A stretch of DNA of 64,000 nt from Bilophila sp964369665. GTDB taxonomy: Bacteria > Desulfobacterota > Desulfovibrionia > Desulfovibrionales > Desulfovibrionaceae. The position numbers were made by a program, and so were the translations under genes. Location of the stretch: contig CAYJFS010000003.1 of the NCBI GenBank assembly GCA_964369665.1, positions 1 through 64,000 of the forward strand. The letters run 5' to 3'. Every line of letters begins with the position of its first letter. Positions within the stretch are counted from its first letter, which is position 1. The notes under the pieces were generated by a model. That model was not told the origin of the DNA. It did no database searches and saw nothing but the letters and a program-made list of their open reading frames with translations. Below are positions 1 to 7,744 of the stretch, piece after piece.

Positions 1-95
1 CTTTTACCCAAAAAAAAAAAAAACCCTAAAACAAAAAAAAACCCCGTTTTTTAAAAAAATTTTCCCCCCCCAAACACCCCCCCCCCCCCCCCCCA
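1..95. repeat. Low-complexity homopolymer tract (A14, A9, C8, C18)
   Basis: Almost the whole stretch is homopolymer runs: A14 at 10-23, A9 at 33-41, T6 at 47-52, A7 at 53-59, C8 at 64-71 and C18 at 77-94. Such long C runs are out of place in a sequence this AT-rich. The run joins directly onto codons that read like the end of a signal peptide. It is either a consensus artefact at a contig end or a hypervariable slippage tract in the 5' part of the following gene. An artefact seems more likely, because several different runs lie next to each other with no normal sequence between them. Confidence 0.8.
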
Positions 96-98
96 CTA

Positions 99-2359
99 TT
101 GCCATCATTTTTCATAAATGTAGCTTATGCAGCAGACAACGACAATGATAAACCTTGTGATCTAAACTTATTGTTCTATCAGTTGTTTTTCAATAAAGCA
201 GGAAAAGACGACCCAACTTGTGATGGTAGCTGTGGTGGTGCATGTGCTGGTGGTTGTATTAAAAAAAAAGACCCTACAAGCTCTAGTAATGAGACTTCCT
301 ACAAAGAAGAAAAAAAAAGAAAAAAGAAAAAAAGAAAAGAAGAGAACATAGAAGAAGGCATAGAGGAAATAGACGATTATCTGCTTTAAGCCGTTCTGAA
401 AGAGAGAACGAAAAAGCTAAGGAAAGCCAACAAAAGCAACATGAAAAAGAACAAAAAGATCATCAACAAAGGAAAAAACAACGAAAGAAAACTGGTCAAA
501 AAACGCCATCAGATACTGAAAACACTGATGACATGGAAAAACGTCAAACACAAGAGTATAACCAGTTAGCCGTAGCATGTTTTAAAAAATGGCGACATGC
601 AGGAAGAAAACAAGATGGAGAAAGCTCATCTTCAAACCCAACGCCTACATGTTCTTCTCCTGATTACTCATCAAGTACTACTGGTTCTGAAGAAAAAAAT
701 GTAAAGAAAGACACCATCAAGAAAGAAAAGATTGGGGTAGACAAACCCAGCTGCATGCAGACAATTTACTTAGTCATGTTTCCACAACTGAAGAGCAGGA
801 AGAAGAGCTAAGACAAGAACTAAATCGTTTATTCAAGCCAACTGCATGAAAGACAAAGCAAAGAAAAAGAAGAAGCAAAGAAAAAAGATCGTAAAAACAA
901 AAAACAACAGCAAAAAAAAGATATTTCAGGCTCTTCATCAGATGGTGGATCTGAAGAAGAACGATGCAAAGAAAGACAGCATAAAGAACGTAAAGAAAAT
1001 GATGATAATTTTGATAAGTCCTCTGTCTGTACTTCTCCTTCTTGTTGTAATGAAGAAAGAAGAAAAGAAGAGGTAAGAGCTACTGCTCAAAAACATAAGG
1101 AAGAACGCAAAGACGCAAGAAAAAAAGATCGTAAAAAAAGAAAAAAAAGGAAAAAGAAAAACAAGGGTATTCCCTATTCATCTTCTTCTGATGAACAGGA
1201 AGGAGCAAGAACACATAGCCTTCACTATAGCGACAATGGTGAACCACCTGATAATTGTGAAGCTGTTCCTCCTTGGCTATTGCACAGGGAGAATTGTGAT
1301 GAAGAAGGTGAAGATAATGAAGAGGATGAAGATGGCTTTGAGGTACTTAATCCCAACCAAAACCCAAGAGCTGTTGATACTCCACAAAATCCATTCTCTA
1401 ATCCATCTTCTGAAGAGTATCTCTCCTATACAGACACACTACTAAGCTTACAGCAAATAGTAAGCCACCTTCAAGATACTCTATCTTCTCTGCAAGCTCT
1501 TGGAAAAGAAGTACGCATTGCTCGACTTGAAGAAGGACAGCATGTTCATGTTTTTGCTTCTGCACAAAATGGCTCTCAAAGAGCATTCTCTTCTCTTTTT
1601 GGTATTGTTTTTGATATAACAAAGTTCATCCGTATTGGTACATCATATAGTTTTGTTAAACATGATCAAAGCACTTTATACCCTAAAAAAAATACAACTC
1701 TAGGTTGTGCAGAATCTAAAACCAATATTCATGTCATGACTTGTGCTATAACTTGGAACCCCAGTAGTCCTGGTGTTACAGCTTTAATCGAAGGAACATG
1801 TGGTATAGGAAAAGCTCATAATACTCGATATGGTCTGTTTGAAAACAAAGGTTATGCTGCAAAAGGACTACCTCATTTAAAAACAAAGGGATTTTCTACT
1901 CGTCTAGGCTATGCTCTAGACATCATACCTGCGACCCTTATTACACCATACATAGAATGTACAAAAATATATGGACAACTTAATAAATATAAAGAAAAAA
2001 ATACTGATCCTTGTCTTACAACATGCATAAGCTCAAATAAAGGAAGATATACAGAAAAAACAGTAGGTTTACATGTATCTATAACACCTATCGATAGATT
2101 ACTTTTTTCTATCTGGATAGAAGGTAGCCATGTGCAAAGAAAAAATAGTAGATTACTATGCACAATACTATCACCATACAAAGGATCTATAAAAACTCCA
2201 AAGGTACAAAAGAACTATACACAAGGTAAATTTGGTTTTTCTATAGACACACGTATCACAGATAACTTTGGTGCAGGCATACACATGTCTATCTTGAATA
2301 ATGCCCATAAATTTATTGAAAAAGATACTATTGGTATACACATGTGGTATAATTTCTGA
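99..2359 (+). pseudogene. Autotransporter-like surface protein, frameshifted, 5' end lost
   Basis: One long gene can be followed through three frames. Frame A (99-389) starts with residues like a signal-peptide end (FFINVAYAA before DNDN), then a Cys/Gly-rich patch. Frame B continues from within the A9 tracts near 261-333 to about 730. Frame C runs about 733-848, and frame B resumes from 824 to the stop at 2359. The passenger is extremely rich in Lys, Arg, Glu, Gln and Ser. The last 260 or so residues alternate polar and aromatic positions and end in WYNF with a terminal Phe, as in the outer-membrane beta-barrel of type V secretion autotransporters. Frame changes fall at or near A9 and GGGG runs, so they may be real decay, phase variation or sequencing indels. 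The autotransporter call rests on barrel character and the terminal Phe, not on a named homologue. Confidence 0.6.
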
Positions 2360-2512
2360 CAAAACATATTTAAAATAATAAACTCACCATACTATACTCT
2401 TATAAATAGATCATAAAAAACACCATATTTCTTATAAACCTTATTTATATAGCATAATCTTTATATAAATTTTATTTTAAAGAAGTTGCTAAAACATACT
2501 GTAGCTGAAAAA

Positions 2513-2719
2513 ATGAATAAAAAATTTTACCAACTTGCTTTATCGACTACTGCATTCGTACTTGTAATACTGTTGATTGATGCCATACACCTTCCTCTCT
2601 ATACAAAAGCTATGAATATTACTGGTGATTTTGAATTGAGGCACCATACCATATACAAAGCATTAATGACAGACCTTTCATGTATTATATGTACTTGTTC
2701 ACATGGGTCCATAATCTAA
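2513..2719 (+). CDS. Possible remnant of a secreted or autotransporter protein
   Basis: A 68-residue reading frame from ATG 2513. Its N-terminus is a convincing signal sequence: two Lys, then a hydrophobic core about residues 8-24, then a polar stretch. It stops after only about 40 further residues, which include MNITGDFELRHH, a wording that resembles the start of autotransporter passengers. No recognisable ribosome site precedes it. Since it lies just after a broken autotransporter-like gene, it may be the cut-off start of a second copy. A chance frame is also possible. Confidence 0.25.
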   Translation: MNKKFYQLALSTTAFVLVILLIDAIHLPLYTKAMNITGDFELRHHTIYKALMTDLSCIICTCSHGSII

Positions 2720-3089
2720 TTATAAAAAATTACTAAAGTTTATATTTTCATAAAAATCTTTACATTGATACAAAGATATATCTACAGAACTACAATTTAA
2801 AAAAGTAATCATAGTTCTGTCATACTCTTTTTTACACACAACCCTTCCTCTATAAATAAACTTCTTTGTATTAAATTTTCACTAGTGTTATAAAGACAAA
2901 ATAAAGTCACTACATATTGCTTTTATTAAACTACTCAAGAAGATTTAAAGATAGTCTTAAAGACAAAAGAAAATAAAAAAATTACTTATGAAATAAAACA
3001 AACCTTCTCTCAACATCTTTGCAAACATGAATAAAAATCCTGGCTTATCTTGAGTACCTAATAAAATAAAAAAGATAAAAAATAAACGA
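2720..3089. other. Non-coding, AT-rich spacer
   Basis: No plausible gene, tRNA or clear terminator hairpin is visible in this 370-base stretch. It separates plus-strand surface-protein remains from the end of the minus-strand flagellar operon. Confidence 0.5.
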
Positions 3090-3506
3090 TTAGTGTGATT
3101 GGGATAAAATAATTTCAACCTCATCTACAGTTAAACCTGTAGCACGAGCAATTTGTGCAGGAGTCTGGCCTTTTTTAATTCCATTATGAATAACTTCACG
3201 TAAAAACTGGGGTGAACGGGCTACATTTTCTGTCTGTTTAAGAAGTTTCTGTAGTGTTTTTATACGCTCTTCCATTGTGGTATTAAGAATAACAAGCTGT
3301 TCTTGCCGCTGTGTAAAACTTTCAATAAGATCATGCTCTAATTCTGTATTTCGATATATTCTCTCAAGAATCTTTTCTTGACTATCCTGTAGTTGGGACA
3401 ATGTTGCCTCTGATCGCTTAAGCCGCAGAAAAAACAAAAAAACCATTACAACAAGAATGGTCTCAGCAAACGTTATTACAGCAATAATCCAAAGAGGCAG
3501 TGTCAT
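3090..3506 (-). CDS. Membrane-anchored coiled-coil protein with C-terminal HTH-like segment
   Basis: 138 residues. One N-terminal membrane helix spans roughly residues 4-26. A long Glu/Gln/Leu-rich coiled coil follows, about 30-95. The C-terminal 35 residues (GQTPAQIARATGLTVDEVEIIL) have the spacing of a small helix-turn-helix, as in the DUF2802-type proteins found at the ends of flagellar operons. It is the last gene of the minus-strand flagellar operon and lies 5 bases after its upstream neighbour. A role in flagellar assembly is inferred from position only. Confidence 0.7.
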   Translation of the reverse strand: MTLPLWIIAVITFAETILVVMVFLFFLRLKRSEATLSQLQDSQEKILERIYRNTELEHDLIESFTQRQEQLVILNTTMEERIKTLQKLLKQTENVARSPQFLREVIHNGIKKGQTPAQIARATGLTVDEVEIILSQSH

Positions 3507-3511
3507 AGCTA

Positions 3512-3847
3512 CTAAACTTTACGGTTCACAAGGTTTCCGAGATATGGTTCATCTTGATAAGAAAGTAAGTCATCCTCATCGTCCTCGGGTGGCTTTGTGC
3601 CTTGTCTTCCTTTAAACATCTTACTAAACTTTTTTTTATTATTTGAACCTTCTTCATTAACAGCAATAGAGGCTTCTTTCCCACTTATTTCTTGTATCTG
3701 CATACCTTGACGACGTAATGTTGCTTCTACAACCTGATGAAATGTTTTTTGAGACATCTCTGGTTGTGTTGCTATTTCAGTCACAAGTTTACCTGCAGGA
3801 CCCATTTGCTGAACAAAAAGTAGTGGTGCTATAGGCGTTATTGCCAT
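3512..3847 (-). CDS. Hypothetical protein of flagellar operon
   Basis: 111 residues, not recognised. There is no signal peptide or membrane segment. The first half looks folded (helical about residues 20-60). The second half is basic (KKKFSKMFKGR) and then acidic and disordered (PPEDDEDDLL). It lies 6 bases after the fliL-like gene and 5 bases before the coiled-coil membrane protein, so all three are very likely co-transcribed. The function is unknown. Confidence 0.65.
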   Translation of the reverse strand: MAITPIAPLLFVQQMGPAGKLVTEIATQPEMSQKTFHQVVEATLRRQGMQIQEISGKEASIAVNEEGSNNKKKFSKMFKGRQGTKPPEDDEDDLLSYQDEPYLGNLVNRKV

Positions 3848-3853
3848 AAAAAC

Positions 3854-4552
3854 TCACTTTAAAATATAGTTTTCTAACAGAATATCCTCCATTTTCCCAC
3901 TACTAAGATAACCATTCACTATATCCAGTAAATCCCGTTTAATTTCCATAGTGCTTCCAGGATCAATAAGAAATGAATGTTTCTTGTTTCTTAAATAATA
4001 GTATATAGCATCTCGAAGGACAAGCTCTTTACCCTGTGCTTCTCTTATAACTTTTTCATCCTTAGAAATACCTGTAAATGTTGCCTGTAAAAAACTTACC
4101 AATGTTGGACTTTGCTCTTCTACCATAAATGGAGCAAAAATTATTTTATATTCTTTAGGACCTTTTACATCTTTCACCGAAGGAACAACAATAATTGTAG
4201 GACTCTCTGTAACTGATTCTTCTGAAGCTCCTGAAGAATAAAAGAAAAAAAACCAAATAGACACTGCTAATATAATAACTACCAACAAAGCACTTATAGC
4301 AAAAATGATATTTTTTTTATTACTTTTTTGAGGAACCTCTTCTGGCTTAGCTTCTAAGCTATCTGTATTACTTTGAGTACTAGATTCTTCTAATATTTCT
4401 TTTTCCTTATTTACGGCCTCTTCTTTAGCCTCTGAAAGAAATGGTGCATCTTCTATATCTAACTGAACCTTTCCATCTTTGCCCACAGCAGCATCTTCTT
4501 CTTTTGATACATCTGTATCAACAGTAGGTTCTTCTGATGCCTTTGTCTCCAT
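3854..4552 (-). CDS. fliL: FliL-like flagellar basal-body protein
   Basis: 232 residues. About 80 acidic, probably disordered N-terminal residues come first. A single membrane helix follows (about 81-103), then a periplasmic domain. The end of that domain matches the FliL pattern: RDAI followed by a Lys-rich turn, then IKRDLLDIVNGYLSSGKMEDILLENYIL, where FliL has KEEI..xINxxL..G.V..V. FliL surrounds the stator at the basal body and affects motor output. The acidic cytoplasmic extension is longer than in typical FliL (about 150-170 residues), and the family match is limited to the C-terminal half. It lies in the flagellar operon, downstream of cheY. Confidence 0.65.
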   Translation of the reverse strand: METKASEEPTVDTDVSKEEDAAVGKDGKVQLDIEDAPFLSEAKEEAVNKEKEILEESSTQSNTDSLEAKPEEVPQKSNKKNIIFAISALLVVIILAVSIWFFFFYSSGASEESVTESPTIIVVPSVKDVKGPKEYKIIFAPFMVEEQSPTLVSFLQATFTGISKDEKVIREAQGKELVLRDAIYYYLRNKKHSFLIDPGSTMEIKRDLLDIVNGYLSSGKMEDILLENYILK

Positions 4553-4699
4553 TTCTTATCTCCCTTAACCTAGCAAGTAAAATAACATACTTAAAAAAAT
4601 ACCATAAACTAAAAAAGGGCAGAATACTTCTGCCCACTAATATATATATCCTAAAATATATATTAAATACATTATATGCTGTTATATAAATATAAAAAA

Positions 4700-5080
4700 C
4701 TAATCAAAAATTTTATCAATTTTTTGTTTCATTGTTTCTGCAGTAAAAGGTTTCACAATATAATTTGAAACTTTTGCCTGAACTGCTTCAATAATATTTT
4801 CCTGTTGTGCTTCAGCAGTAACCATAAGAAAAGGCATATCTGCAAATTTCTCACTAGCACGAACTTTACGTAATAACTCTATGCCTGTCATCTGTGGCAT
4901 ATTCCAGTCAGAAACAACAAAATCTATTGACTCATTATTAAGAGTTTCCCATGCTGTTGTACCATCATCAGCTTCAGTAACATTTGTAAAGCCTAACTGA
5001 CGTAAAATATTTTTGACAATACGGCGCATTGTAGAAAAATCATCAACAACCAACACTCTCATATTTAGATCATATGACAT
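4700..5080 (-). CDS. cheY: Chemotaxis response regulator CheY
   Basis: 126 residues, a single receiver domain of normal CheY length. All signature residues are present: the acidic pair in VVDDFSTM (about 13-14), the phospho-acceptor Asp in VVSDWNMPQMTG (about 58), the switch Thr in LMVTAEA (about 88) and the Lys in YIVKPFTAETM (about 110). Phospho-CheY binds the flagellar switch and changes rotation. It lies between fliA and the fliL-like gene in the flagellar operon. The matching kinase CheA is not in this window. In contrast to the degenerate receiver at 37143-40451, this one looks fully functional. Confidence 0.95.
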   Translation of the reverse strand: MSYDLNMRVLVVDDFSTMRRIVKNILRQLGFTNVTEADDGTTAWETLNNESIDFVVSDWNMPQMTGIELLRKVRASEKFADMPFLMVTAEAQQENIIEAVQAKVSNYIVKPFTAETMKQKIDKIFD

Positions 5081-5105
5081 ATATGCTCCTTAATGATCAA
5101 ATATT

Positions 5106-5888
5106 TTAGTCAACCTTACCATATTGATTCAAAAACTCTTGCCTCAAACGAGTAAGTGCTTGTGTATGTAGCTGAGAAACTCGCCCTTCTGTAATACCCA
5201 TTACTGAAGCAGTTTCACGCATATTAAGTTCATCACTGTAATAAAGAGATAATACCAGCTTCTCTCTTGGTGTCAATGTATCTATAAGCTCTGCTACTCT
5301 GTCTACTATTTCAGTAAATGCTGTATTATCATATGGCATACTCTCCACTGTATCTTGAGCAAGAGTGTCTTGGATAAGCTCTAATGGTAAAAAAGCATTA
5401 TTTTGTAATGCTTCAAGACCTACTCGTATATCTTTTACAGCAAGACCTGTAATTTCATGAAGTTCCTCTTCTGTAGCTGGCTTTCCTGTTTGATTTTCTA
5501 TTTTCCACATAGCATCATTAAGTTGACGGATTCGCTGTCTAAGTGTTCGAGAAAACCAATCAAGCTTTCTCAACTCATCCAACATAGCACCTCTTATCCG
5601 ACTTTCAGCATATGTTTCAAATTTAATACCCATTTGAGGACAAAACTTACCTAAAGCCTCCATTAAACCTAAAGACCCAGCACTAATGAGCTCAGAAAGC
5701 TCTATACTTTTAGGGAGTTTGCTTTTCAGACGCAAAGCAAGAAAGCGTATTTTGGGTGAATAATGTCGAACAATACTTTCTTGATCAGAATGTGAAAAAT
5801 CTGACCAATAAACATTACCTGACTCAAATTTTTCCCATGCTTTACTGCCGGAAGAGGAATTTTTTCCAAAAGAATTTAATGTTTCCAT
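5106..5888 (-). CDS. fliA: Flagellar sigma factor sigma-28 (FliA)
   Basis: About 260 residues from the chosen ATG at 5888, which overlaps the end of flhG by 47 bases. A longer reading from 5933 adds an unlikely basic extension. Region 2 contains LGLMEALGKF and FETYAESRIRGAMLDELRKLDW, region 3 contains TGKPATEEEL, and region 4 ends with LTPREKLVLSLYYSDELNMRETASVMGITEGRVSQLHTQAL. These are typical of FliA/WhiG sigma factors. FliA directs transcription of late flagellar genes. The flagellin gene in this window, however, is preceded by a sigma-54 type site, so the division of labour may differ from that in enterics. Confidence 0.93.
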   Translation of the reverse strand: METLNSFGKNSSSGSKAWEKFESGNVYWSDFSHSDQESIVRHYSPKIRFLALRLKSKLPKSIELSELISAGSLGLMEALGKFCPQMGIKFETYAESRIRGAMLDELRKLDWFSRTLRQRIRQLNDAMWKIENQTGKPATEEELHEITGLAVKDIRVGLEALQNNAFLPLELIQDTLAQDTVESMPYDNTAFTEIVDRVAELIDTLTPREKLVLSLYYSDELNMRETASVMGITEGRVSQLHTQALTRLRQEFLNQYGKVD

Positions 5889-6657
5889 CAAGGCTCTCAG
5901 GTATAGCCCATGCTTGGATTTCTTTTGCAACATCTCTTATTGCAAGAGAAGCAGAACTCTTAGCATCTTCTATACAAAAAGGTTTTTGGTTAATGACTGC
6001 CTTACGAACACTTGTATCTCTTGGAATAATACCAATGAGATCTAAAGAGACACTTTTCAAAAAATGCTCACAAGCCATATGTAGTCGTATAAATATTTCT
6101 TTACCTGAATTTGTATCTTGAGCCATATTAACAAGAACTCTAAAGCTATTAATATTATGTTTTGTATGCATTATCTTTATCAAAGCATAAGCATCTGTTA
6201 AAGAAGTTGGTTCTGGGGTTAATACAACAAGCCTTTCCTGAACGGCTAAATTAAAATACATAACAGTGTCATGAATGCCTGCACCAGTATCCACTATAAA
6301 ATAGTCAACTGCATGCTCCAAAGCATCTACTGCCTCAAGAAGCTCTAACTTTTGACCTGTTGTTAAAGTAAGCATTTCTGTAACACCAGAAGATGCTGGA
6401 AGAATACGAAAACCATATGGTGTATCTACCATTATTTCATTAAGAGAAAGGCCTTCACTAAAAACATGAGATAAATTCTTTTGAGGCGTCATACCAAGTA
6501 CAATATCAACATTTGCTAAACCAAGGTCAGCATCTAACAATACAACTCGTTTCCCAAAATCTGCAAGACAACATGCTAGATTTACAGCAATGTTTGTTTT
6601 ACCAACACCCCCTTTACCAGAGGTAACAGAAAGAACTAAAGGAAAATCTGAACCCAT
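5842..6657 (-). CDS. flhG: MinD-type ATPase FlhG (FleN/YlxH)
   Basis: About 271 residues from ATG 6657, which has GGAG at good distance. An upstream TTG at 6678 is less likely. The N-terminus carries the deviant Walker A motif SVTSGKGGVGKTNIAVNLA. It is followed by the MinD switch residues LLDADLGLANVDIVLG and by DYFIVDTGAGI. FlhG partners FlhF to set the number and place of polar flagella, and in some species it restrains the flagellar master regulator. The order flhA-flhF-flhG-fliA is the usual one in bacteria with polar flagella, which fits a single polar flagellum. The reading frame overlaps the start of fliA. Confidence 0.93.
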   Translation of the reverse strand: MGSDFPLVLSVTSGKGGVGKTNIAVNLACCLADFGKRVVLLDADLGLANVDIVLGMTPQKNLSHVFSEGLSLNEIMVDTPYGFRILPASSGVTEMLTLTTGQKLELLEAVDALEHAVDYFIVDTGAGIHDTVMYFNLAVQERLVVLTPEPTSLTDAYALIKIMHTKHNINSFRVLVNMAQDTNSGKEIFIRLHMACEHFLKSVSLDLIGIIPRDTSVRKAVINQKPFCIEDAKSSASLAIRDVAKEIQAWAIPESLDGNIKFFWKKFLFRQ

Positions 6658-6694
6658 GTATACTACTCCAAAAATCAAACTCTATTACAGCAAG

Positions 6695-7744
6695 TTATCG
6701 TTGTCCAGGTAGTTGATGCTTAAATATAAGCTTCCAAATGAGAGATTCATATGCTGGAGAAAACGTATCTCTAAGCCCTGCACCATATGATAAAACAGAA
6801 ATAGGTAACCCAAAATTCATGGCAATGTTCACTAATACACCATAAGTAGCAGCCTCATCTAATTTTGTCCAAATAATACTTTCAACTTTCTGAGTTTGGT
6901 ACCTAGAAATAAATGCTCGACTTTGAATTGATGTATAATATGGTGACAAAGCTAAATGTATAGAAAAATCAATATCCACTAGGCCTATTGATGTTAAAAG
7001 TGTATTTAATGTATCTCCTTTATCACTAATACTTGGCAAATCAATGAAAATATAATCTTTTTCTTCAAATTCTGCTATAGCATTATTCATATCTTCTGGA
7101 GTATTAGCCTCAAAATATCCAAACTCTGATAGCTCAGCCCAATTTCTTAAAATTAGACGATTATTACCACGACTACAGTCTGCATTAATAAATGCTATAC
7201 TAGAAGAAGGATTTTCTTGGCGCAGAAACAATGCCATACGTAATGCAGCACTTGTTTTTCCAGAGCCAAAAGGTCCTGCAATAGCATGAATTCGAGAAGG
7301 CCAATACTCTGCAGACCAAGGGCGAACAGGTATAACTTCCGAAAGCAACTCTAAAAATGAGCTACCATGGGTTAATATAAGCTTTTGATATAATTCCATA
7401 ATAAATGACTCATCAACACCTTCACGCTGTAAATACTCTAAAGCAGTGCGATGTCTTGGAGACAGCTGTTCCCACTGGATAGATGGTTGCATAAGCATAT
7501 AAAGATGCTCTTTCACTTTTATCCAATCTTTATACCACTCATTCCATCCATCCGCTGACATGATTGAACCAGTTGCAGTATTTTTTTCTTCTGTGCTATC
7601 TATACCAGCAGTAACTTCATGCCAATTTTGTCCATCTTTTTGTATATCACGACTAGATAAAATAACAGCATTAGCCCCAAGTTCTTCCTTAACTTGTGCT
7701 AGTACTGTATATGCATTATGCCCACTAAATGTCTTTACTTGCAT
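6695..7744 (-). CDS. flhF: Flagellar SRP-type GTPase FlhF
   Basis: 349 residues. The N-terminal B domain is typical (MQVKTFSGHNAYTVLAQVKEELGANAVILSS). A helical N domain and the NG GTPase follow. The P-loop reads GPFGSGKTSAALRMA where family members have GPTGVGKTTT. The position of the G3 motif DTAG reads IDLPS. The G4 motif TKLDE is intact (IIWTKLDEAATYGVL). FlhF directs the flagellar export machine to the cell pole. The altered P-loop and G3 suggest changed nucleotide hydrolysis. The start codon overlaps the flhA stop (TAATG), so the two are translationally coupled. Confidence 0.88.
   Translation of the reverse strand: MQVKTFSGHNAYTVLAQVKEELGANAVILSSRDIQKDGQNWHEVTAGIDSTEEKNTATGSIMSADGWNEWYKDWIKVKEHLYMLMQPSIQWEQLSPRHRTALEYLQREGVDESFIMELYQKLILTHGSSFLELLSEVIPVRPWSAEYWPSRIHAIAGPFGSGKTSAALRMALFLRQENPSSSIAFINADCSRGNNRLILRNWAELSEFGYFEANTPEDMNNAIAEFEEKDYIFIDLPSISDKGDTLNTLLTSIGLVDIDFSIHLALSPYYTSIQSRAFISRYQTQKVESIIWTKLDEAATYGVLVNIAMNFGLPISVLSYGAGLRDTFSPAYESLIWKLIFKHQLPGQR

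Noticed and set aside
846..1445. Reading frames at 846-1076 and 1191-1445 inside the autotransporter region
   Set aside because: They are out of frame with the continuous charged passenger, which stays open from 824 to 2359, and have no ribosome sites.
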